Positions 55,795 through 64,000 of a stretch of 64,000 nucleotides of DNA are shown in pieces. The stretch comes from Enterobacter hormaechei subsp. xiangfangensis (GTDB lineage Bacteria > Pseudomonadota > Gammaproteobacteria > Enterobacterales > Enterobacteriaceae), in contig NZ_CP017183.1 in NCBI RefSeq assembly GCF_001729785.1, positions 2,294,001 through 2,358,000 on the forward strand, written 5' to 3'. The translations under genes and the position numbers were made by a program. Position 1 is the first letter of the stretch. Each line of letters opens with the position of its first letter. The notes beneath the pieces are model-generated. The model did no database searches and was not told the DNA's origin. It was given only the letters and a program-made list of their open reading frames with translations.

Positions 55795-56811
55795 TCACTC
55801 CACGGCCTTGTATCGCCGTTGCAGGGTGGCATCCAGCTTACGCTGGATCGGCTCCGGCGTTTCCCCTTCAATCAGTTTGCCAATCAGATCAAAGCAGTGC
55901 CAGGCGAGCTGGCGGTTATCCTGACGAACGGTATCGACAGGAATGGTCAGAGAATCATAGAGATAGTGATCGTCAAAGCTGGCCAGACGCATATCGCTTT
56001 GCAGCAGATTATGTTGCCCCATATAGCGCAACACCCCTTCCAGCAGACCGCAGGCGGCGGTAAAAAGGGCTTTTGGCGGGCGGCCCAGGCGTGCGCAAAG
56101 CTCGGCAAACATTTCGTAGCCGGAGCTCGGATGGTAATTACCATGAATGATCCACTCCGGACGTAACTCGACGCCAGCGTCACGCAGCCCCTGCTTAAAC
56201 CCTTCCAGACGGTCACGCGTCGGGGAAAGCCGCGGCTGGCCGCCGAGGAAGTAGAACTCATCCGGATGCTGGCGCGCGATGTCGGCCACCAGTGTGGCGG
56301 TTGGGATAATTGAATCGGTGAGGACCAGCGGCAGAGTACTTTCGTTCATATGACGGTCAAAAAGCACAACGGGCAACTGTTCGCTCAGCTTTTGATAGTC
56401 CGCGTCGTTGAGCATGCTGGAGGCGACAATCAGCCCGTCCACCTGGCGGGCCACCATGTTATTGACCACCACCGTCTCCTGGCCCGGATTTTCATCGCTA
56501 CAGGAGATCAGCAGCTGAACACCCGCCTCGCGGCAGAGGGTCTCCAGCTCATGAGAAAAAACGGCAAACCCGTAGTTGGTGATTTCCGGCACCACCAGAC
56601 CAATGGTGTGGCTGCGGTTGTCTCGCAGCGAACGGGCGTGAATACTGGGCTGATAATGATGTTCTTTGGCAATCGCCAGCACGCGCTCGCGTGTCTCCTC
56701 CGCCACCCGAAGCTCTTTGCTGCGGCCGTTCAGCACCAGGCTGGCGGTGGCTTTTGATACCCCCGCGAGCTCCGCGATATCTTTAATGGTGACGCGTTTT
56801 GTTTTTCTCAC
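55795..56811 (-). CDS. scrR: Sucrose operon repressor ScrR (LacI family)
   Basis: 338 aa. [62 protein letters not shown]. Effector domain with [20 protein letters not shown] and [10 protein letters not shown]. Fructose or fructose-1-P is the inducer in the family. Follows scrB by 28 bp. Its sites are the TAAACCGGTTTA-type operators at 61244, 61304 and 62294. Confidence 0.94.
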   Translation of the reverse strand: MRKTKRVTIKDIAELAGVSKATASLVLNGRSKELRVAEETRERVLAIAKEHHYQPSIHARSLRDNRSHTIGLVVPEITNYGFAVFSHELETLCREAGVQLLISCSDENPGQETVVVNNMVARQVDGLIVASSMLNDADYQKLSEQLPVVLFDRHMNESTLPLVLTDSIIPTATLVADIARQHPDEFYFLGGQPRLSPTRDRLEGFKQGLRDAGVELRPEWIIHGNYHPSSGYEMFAELCARLGRPPKALFTAACGLLEGVLRYMGQHNLLQSDMRLASFDDHYLYDSLTIPVDTVRQDNRQLAWHCFDLIGKLIEGETPEPIQRKLDATLQRRYKAVE

Positions 56812-56839
56812 AACGACTTAGATCCGGCTGCCAAAACCT

Positions 56840-58246
56840 CTATTCTATCATGCAGCTGCGCAGCGACCAGTAGCGTAATGTGATGTCGGACGCACCTTCG
56901 AAGCGTACCTGGGCCGGATGGTCAGGAAAATAGCGGCTGCTCATGACGCCTTCACCGTGATTGATGAAAATTTCGACGCTGGAACGGTCACACAGCACGC
57001 GTAAATGATGAACAGTGCCCTGCCAGTAGCGGGTCAGCGTGTCTGCGGTTTTCAGACTGGCGCGTTCCAGACGGATCCCCGCATCATCCACAATCAGTCG
57101 CAACGCGCCGGCAAAATCCACGTTCACGCACGAGGCGCTCAGTTCGAACTCAAGACGCGCTCCCGCCAGCACCGGGGCATCGCTGGCGCGTCCCTGCCAG
57201 TGGTGTTCATCCTCGCGCAGCGTTTCCAGCTCACGGACCGGGGTCTGCCAGAGCTTACCGTCGCGGTAGCGCAGCTCGCGAGGACAGGTCATCTGGTGGA
57301 TCCAGCCGTGCGCCCGCGTAGGCTGGAGCATCTCTTCGCCGTCCGGCACGCCCATCCAGCCGATGAGGATGCGGCGGCCATCTTCTGCCACCGTGGTTTG
57401 CGGCGCGTAAAATTCGAATCCGGCGTCAAGCTCATGCAGCTCGCCGTGCGTAAATGCAGGGGTTTGATAATCAAATGCCCCGCTCATCCAGACGGCCGGA
57501 TAGGTGTTGAGATAGCGATGCGGTTCGCGCGCCAGCCCCTGCGGGCAGCAGATCAAGACGTGTGTGTCATCAAGCTCAAACAGATCCGGGCACTCCCACA
57601 TATAGCCCGCGTCCGTGAGTCCGTTGACGCCGTGACCGGCGATTTCGCCGCAGGACGCCCAGGTGTGTAAATCGGCTGACGTAAACAGCAGCACCTTGCC
57701 GCGCTTATGCCGATCCTGCGCCCCGAGCACCATGTACCACAGCCTGTCATGGCGCCACACTTTCGGATCGCGGACGTGCCCGGTATACCCGTCCGGCAGA
57801 GGCAACACCGGTCCCAGTTTGGCAAACGTGCCGTCGTCATTTTGCACCGCCAGACACTGCCAGGCGGTGCGGCCGCCATCGTCAAACTTAACGTTGCCGG
57901 TATAGCACAGGGTCAGCACGCCGTTGTTATCCACGGCGCTGCCGGAGTAACAGCCGTTGCGGTCATACTCTTCGTCAGGCATCAGCGCCATTGGCTCGTG
58001 CTGCCAGTGCACCAGATCTGCTGAGCTCCAGTGTCCCCAGCACTTGTAGCGATGATCGCAGCCCAGCGGGTTCCACTGATAAAACAGATGATAGCGTCCG
58101 GCAAACCAGATAAAGCCGTTCGGATCGTTCATCAGCCCCGTCACCGGCGCGGGATGCCATTGCGGATAGTGGCTGTCCGCAAGCGCACGCGGCTGGCCTT
58201 GCATCACGGCCTGCAATACGGCAGGCCAGCGGGAAGTTAAAGTCAT
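56840..58246 (-). CDS. scrB: Sucrose-6-phosphate hydrolase ScrB (GH32)
   Basis: 468 aa five-bladed propeller plus C-terminal beta-sandwich. Nucleophile D41 in GLMNDPNGF, transition-state stabiliser D160 in HVRDPKVW, acid/base E218 in MWECPDLF. Hydrolyses sucrose-6-P from ScrA to glucose-6-P and fructose; ScrK phosphorylates the fructose. ATG overlaps the scrA stop (TAATG). Confidence 0.96.
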   Translation of the reverse strand: MTLTSRWPAVLQAVMQGQPRALADSHYPQWHPAPVTGLMNDPNGFIWFAGRYHLFYQWNPLGCDHRYKCWGHWSSADLVHWQHEPMALMPDEEYDRNGCYSGSAVDNNGVLTLCYTGNVKFDDGGRTAWQCLAVQNDDGTFAKLGPVLPLPDGYTGHVRDPKVWRHDRLWYMVLGAQDRHKRGKVLLFTSADLHTWASCGEIAGHGVNGLTDAGYMWECPDLFELDDTHVLICCPQGLAREPHRYLNTYPAVWMSGAFDYQTPAFTHGELHELDAGFEFYAPQTTVAEDGRRILIGWMGVPDGEEMLQPTRAHGWIHQMTCPRELRYRDGKLWQTPVRELETLREDEHHWQGRASDAPVLAGARLEFELSASCVNVDFAGALRLIVDDAGIRLERASLKTADTLTRYWQGTVHHLRVLCDRSSVEIFINHGEGVMSSRYFPDHPAQVRFEGASDITLRYWSLRSCMIE

Positions 58247-59616
58247 TATTCAGAGTCCGTCTTATATTTCAGCAGCAGAGAGACGGTGAACGCCACGCCA
58301 AATGCAATCACCATGCCGATAATATAGTTGAGCAGCGAGCTGGCCTGAACGATAGCCATACCGGGAATCGCCGTCAGCCCAACGGCGGTCATGTAGACAT
58401 GCACCGACACCACCCAGGCACCGCCCGCCGCACCACCGATCAGCGCCGCAATAAACGGCTTCACAAAACGCAGGTTGATGCCAAAAATTGCCGCTTCGGT
58501 GATGCCCAGCATCGCGGAAAACGCCGACGGTAAGGTAATGGCTTTGATTTTAGCATCGCGGGTTTTGAACCACACCGCCAGACACGCCCCGCCCTGCGCC
58601 ACGTTCGCCATCGCCCAGATCGGCAGCAGGAAGTTAACGCCAATCGACGGATTACCCAGTAGTCCGGCTTCAATAGCGTGGAAGCTGTGGTGAATGCCGG
58701 TAATGACAATCACCGAATAGAGCCCACCAAACAACAGCCCGGCCAGCCAGCCCGCGTGGGCAATCAGGGTGCTAAGAATGAAGGAGATCCCGTCGCCCAG
58801 CGCGCGTCCCGCCGGACCAATAATCAACAGCGCGATAAAGCCGGAGATAATGACGGTCAGGAACGGCGTCAGGATCAGATCTAACGCATCCGGTATTGCC
58901 CGGCGCAGCTGTTTTTCCACAATGCTCATAAACCACACCGCCAGCAGCACCGGGAAGACGGTTCCCTGATAGCCAATCATGGCGATTTCAAGACCGAAGA
59001 AGTTCATGGTGTGGAAGCCGGACGCTACGCCCCAGGCGTTGGTCAGCGCCGGATGAGTCAGGATGCCGCCGAGCGTTGCCCCCAGATACGGGTTGCCGCC
59101 AAACTCCCGCGCGGCGGTGAAGCCAATCAGGATCGGCAGAATAATAAACGCCGCCGAGCTGCACATATCCAGCATTATATAGAGCGCGTTATCCGGATTA
59201 ACCCAGCCGTAGGTTTTAACCATCCCCAGCAGGCCCATCAGCAGACCCGAGGCCACGATCGCCGGGATAATCGGCACGAAGATGTTGGAGAGCAGACGCG
59301 CGATACGCTGGAACGGGTTCAGCTTGCGGGCCGCAATATCCGCCGCTTCCGATTTACTGGACTCGCTAATTCCTGCCGCCTGAATAAACGCGGCGTAAAC
59401 CTTATTCACCACCCCGGTGCCGAAGATCACCTGCATCTGCCCGGCGTTGCGAAAACAGCCTTTCACGCCTTCAACCTTGCCGATAGCCTGCTGGTCGGCA
59501 AGCGCATCGTCGACCAGCACCAGACGAAGGCGCGTGGCGCAATGTGCCGCGCTGGCAATGTTCTCTTTGCCACCGAGCAGCGGAATCAGCTCGCGCGCAA
59601 TATGATTAAAATCCAT
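58246..59616 (-). CDS. scrA: PTS sucrose-specific EIIBC ScrA
   Basis: 456 aa. EIIB domain 1-90 with phospho-Cys C26 (SAAHCATRLRLVL); EIIC domain about 105-450 with ten or so helices, including GIHHSFHAIEAGLL and FGITEAAIFGINLRFVKPF-type substrate loops. No EIIA; the glucose EIIA (Crr) serves ScrA. Imports and phosphorylates sucrose. Confidence 0.96.
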   Translation of the reverse strand: MDFNHIARELIPLLGGKENIASAAHCATRLRLVLVDDALADQQAIGKVEGVKGCFRNAGQMQVIFGTGVVNKVYAAFIQAAGISESSKSEAADIAARKLNPFQRIARLLSNIFVPIIPAIVASGLLMGLLGMVKTYGWVNPDNALYIMLDMCSSAAFIILPILIGFTAAREFGGNPYLGATLGGILTHPALTNAWGVASGFHTMNFFGLEIAMIGYQGTVFPVLLAVWFMSIVEKQLRRAIPDALDLILTPFLTVIISGFIALLIIGPAGRALGDGISFILSTLIAHAGWLAGLLFGGLYSVIVITGIHHSFHAIEAGLLGNPSIGVNFLLPIWAMANVAQGGACLAVWFKTRDAKIKAITLPSAFSAMLGITEAAIFGINLRFVKPFIAALIGGAAGGAWVVSVHVYMTAVGLTAIPGMAIVQASSLLNYIIGMVIAFGVAFTVSLLLKYKTDSE

Positions 59617-59682
59617 AGATACCTCTTCCTGACCTCTTTTTATGGTGTTTGAAACGCCCCCGCGATGCGGGAGCGTGAAGGG

Positions 59683-62269
<2,587 letters not shown>

Positions 62270-62293
62270 ATCACCTTCTTAGCTAAATCATGT

Positions 62294-62305
62294 TAAACCG
62301 GTTTA
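62294..62305. promoter_or_regulatory. ScrR operator upstream of scrK
   Basis: TAAACCGGTTTA, a perfect palindrome 25 bp upstream of the scrK ATG; AGCTAAATCA nearby may be an extra half-site. Places scrK in the same regulon. Confidence 0.88.
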
Positions 62306-62357
62306 GCTATTTAAGCACAGGCAGGGTGTCGGGGAAATATGGCGAGGGAAAATTTGC

Positions 62358-63569
62358 TTAACCCACCCGATGGGGCCAGTGGATATCACCCACGCCATTG
62401 AGCTGCGGGCGGGCGAACAAAAAGCCCTGGAAGCGGCGAATACCGGCGTATTCAAGCCAGCACCACTCTTCTATCTTCTCAATGCCTTCTGCGACCAGCG
62501 TAATCTCCAGATCGGTGCAGCAGCTGATTATCGACTTCACAATCGCCTGCTTGGGCCCGCTCAGGTGGATATCGCTGACGATCTCTCTGTCGATTTTGAG
62601 TTTATCCGGCTGGAACCGCGTGAGCAGCGAAAGACCAGCATAGCCGGAACCAAAATCATCTATCGCCAGCCCAACCCCTTCCGCCCGCAGCTGTTTAATC
62701 GCGCTGTTAAACTGGTTGAAGCCTGAGATCATCTCGTTCTCAGTGACTTCAATGATCACCTGCTCCGGCTGTAGATTGTGCTTTTTGATCTGCGTTACCA
62801 GGAACTCTACCGCGCCCGGCACGTTAACCAGCGACATTGGCAGCAGGTTCACCGCCAGTTTGTGGCTGCCGATGCCGAGCTTTTGCGCCAGCGCAAAGGT
62901 CCAGGCTTTGGTTTGCAGGTCGACTTCGTAAATCAGTTCACGATCGAGACTACGGAAGAAATGCTCCGGGCTGCCGCCGTCGTTTCCGCGTATAAGCGCT
63001 TCGAGAGAACTGATCTTGCCTTCGGACGGCTCGACAATGGGTTGCAGCGCAAACTGGCAGGGCTGTCCCGCCAGCAGACCTAACCCTTTACCAAACGGCG
63101 CGCGCTCTCGCGAAAGCGTCCATTTATCAGGCTCATAGTCCGAAGCGGGTGGGATAGCGGTTTTACCGGTGATAAAGGTCTGAATGAATTTGAAGACCCG
63201 CTCCTCAGAAGTCAGATAACTTTCCAGCTTGCTGTAATGCAGAACCGACGCCAGAACCGCTTTCGGGGTCTGAACGTCCAGGTCAAACAGCAGCATTCCC
63301 ACGTCTTCGAAACGTCTGCGCGGGCCGTAATCGCGCATCAGCTCCACTACGCCGGTATGCCGGTCATCCGCACGGATGGAGTTAAAAAGCGCGACGACGC
63401 GCTGTTCCGTGCCTTCGAGAATTTGCAGAACGTCACGTCCACGGGAGAGAAGAATGCCTGAGATGCCCTGCTCCGTGTTACGGATCCTGGCCTGTTCAAC
63501 CAGCGCGCTTAACGCTGCGGAGGTGCAGGTTAAGCTCAGCTGGCTTCGATAAATGAGAGTTGTCAGCAC
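62358..63569 (-). CDS. BLUF-EAL blue-light-regulated c-di-GMP phosphodiesterase (BlrP1/BluF-like)
   Basis: 403 aa. BLUF domain about 1-95: Y7 (LIYRSQ), N31 and Q49 (DVLQILEG) form the flavin hydrogen-bond switch. EAL domain about 165-395 keeps the catalytic set: SLEALIRG, NLLPMSL, IEVTENE, AIDDFGSGYAGLSLL, DKLKID, LVAEGIE and QGFLFARP. E. coli BluF (YcgF) has lost several of these; this protein resembles Klebsiella BlrP1, an active light-controlled PDE. Cytoplasmic. Monocistronic. Confidence 0.93.
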   Translation of the reverse strand: MLTTLIYRSQLSLTCTSAALSALVEQARIRNTEQGISGILLSRGRDVLQILEGTEQRVVALFNSIRADDRHTGVVELMRDYGPRRRFEDVGMLLFDLDVQTPKAVLASVLHYSKLESYLTSEERVFKFIQTFITGKTAIPPASDYEPDKWTLSRERAPFGKGLGLLAGQPCQFALQPIVEPSEGKISSLEALIRGNDGGSPEHFFRSLDRELIYEVDLQTKAWTFALAQKLGIGSHKLAVNLLPMSLVNVPGAVEFLVTQIKKHNLQPEQVIIEVTENEMISGFNQFNSAIKQLRAEGVGLAIDDFGSGYAGLSLLTRFQPDKLKIDREIVSDIHLSGPKQAIVKSIISCCTDLEITLVAEGIEKIEEWCWLEYAGIRRFQGFLFARPQLNGVGDIHWPHRVG

Positions 63570-63656
63570 AGAAACGGGGTCCGGTATGGGGTATACGCCT
63601 GAACGGTACTGTTTAACACAGTTCCCCGGTGTGACCTAATCTATTCCACGTTGGGC

Positions 63657-64000
63657 TTAATTATCACCGATACGGCTGTCGATCCGCGTCTGCATATAGT
63701 CGTAGAACGGATTCGACGTCACGCGCATCAGCGCATCTTTGCCGACGCTCAGAACCGATGTTTCTCCCCACAGGGCTATCGTCCCGAGGCTGATACCGTA
63801 GCGGTTTTTCACCGCAGGATGGCGGCCATAAAGATCGTCATCCTGCGGGAACGGAATGGCAACATGTGACAGGGAATAAACCTCCTGCGGATACGCGACC
63901 GACAGCGGCATCACCGTTTCCCGGGTGCTGCCCGCTGGCGTTTTCTTTGCCACCATATCAAACCTGTCGGGGCTGGCATTGGTCACAATTGTGACACTGT
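63657..64000 (-). CDS. Alpha/beta-hydrolase, C-terminal part (5' end beyond window)
   Basis: The frame is open through the right edge, so only about the last 114 residues are seen. VTNASPDRFDMVAKKTPAGSTRETVMPLSVAYPQEVYSLSHVAIPFPQDDDLYG... ends with RIDSRIGDN. SLSHVAIPFP has the late His region of serine esterase/lipase-type hydrolases. The catalytic Ser and Asp are outside. Assignment tentative. The gene is co-oriented with the BLUF-EAL gene 87 bp downstream. Confidence 0.5.
   Translation of the reverse strand, partial: SVTIVTNASPDRFDMVAKKTPAGSTRETVMPLSVAYPQEVYSLSHVAIPFPQDDDLYGRHPAVKNRYGISLGTIALWGETSVLSVGKDALMRVTSNPFYDYMQTRIDSRIGDN

Overview
The window reads as chromosomal DNA of an enterobacterium (family Enterobacteriaceae, most likely the Enterobacter/Lelliottia/Klebsiella group). 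Support comes from gene content close to known enteric proteins (DigH/YddW, DsbG, the scrK-scrYAB-scrR sucrose regulon, a Klebsiella-type AroY, a BlrP1-like BLUF-EAL protein) and from a near-perfect copy of the enterobacterial dif site at 2524-2551. FtsK-orienting KOPS octamers change strand at that site: the one on the left arm is on the + strand and ten on the right arm are all on the - strand. The window therefore lies at the replication terminus. No rRNA, tRNA, CRISPR array or intact insertion sequence was seen.

Layout. 1-2438: 5' part of a NudK-like NUDIX gene, divergent DeoR-family regulator, and a cytoplasmic GH28 pectinolytic-type hydrolase. 2524-2551: dif. 2574-4481: two head-to-head gene remnants without N-termini, a UvrD-like helicase and a Cap4/DUF4297-type nuclease fused to a STAND NTPase, i.e. 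a decayed defence module next to dif. 4634-16663: a beta-mannan/manno-oligosaccharide locus. It holds porin, secreted GH5 mannanase, GH1 phospho-glycosidase and ManA on the - strand, a solo EIIC on the - strand, and EIIB-EIIC-EIIA-ROK kinase-LacI regulator plus a small exported protein on the + strand. Two copies of the same perfect palindrome (10893-10910 and 12394-12413) link the transcription units. In gene content it parallels the Bacillus subtilis gmu glucomannan operon.

16831-30893: a redox/carbonyl region with five aldo-keto reductases (one with a Tat signal), an SMP-30 protein, two LysR regulators and a ten-gene + strand run (small alpha/beta-barrel protein, DJ-1/PfpI, AKR, amidohydrolase, quinone reductase, AKR, then four exported proteins: DUF1330, flavodoxin-fold reductase, tandem ABM, tandem CMD). 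31195-31934: TacA/TacT-type toxin-antitoxin pair with two operator palindromes. 31998-37950: LysR/MFS pair, DUF2891-DUF979-DUF969 operon and its probable winged-helix regulator. 37947-44290: treZ-treY-treX, trehalose from glycogen or maltodextrin. 44422-50410: streptothricin-acetyltransferase-like GNAT, SDR, exported MBL-fold hydrolase, two convergent LysR genes and aroY. 50541-55699: VF530 protein, digH, dsbG with an ECF sigma factor and a His-rich two-TM protein, and a chemotaxis receptor. 55795-62269: scrR, scrB, scrA, scrY, scrK. The scrY start codon is out of frame with the rest of the gene because of an A7 tract. 62358-64000: BLUF-EAL photoreceptor with an intact EAL active site, and the 3' end of a probable alpha/beta-hydrolase gene.

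How the parts work together: the scr regulon and the mannan locus follow one plan (specific porin, PTS import with phosphorylation, intracellular phospho-sugar hydrolase, hexose kinase, LacI-type repressor with a palindromic operator). The remaining blocks are typical terminus-region accessory genes.
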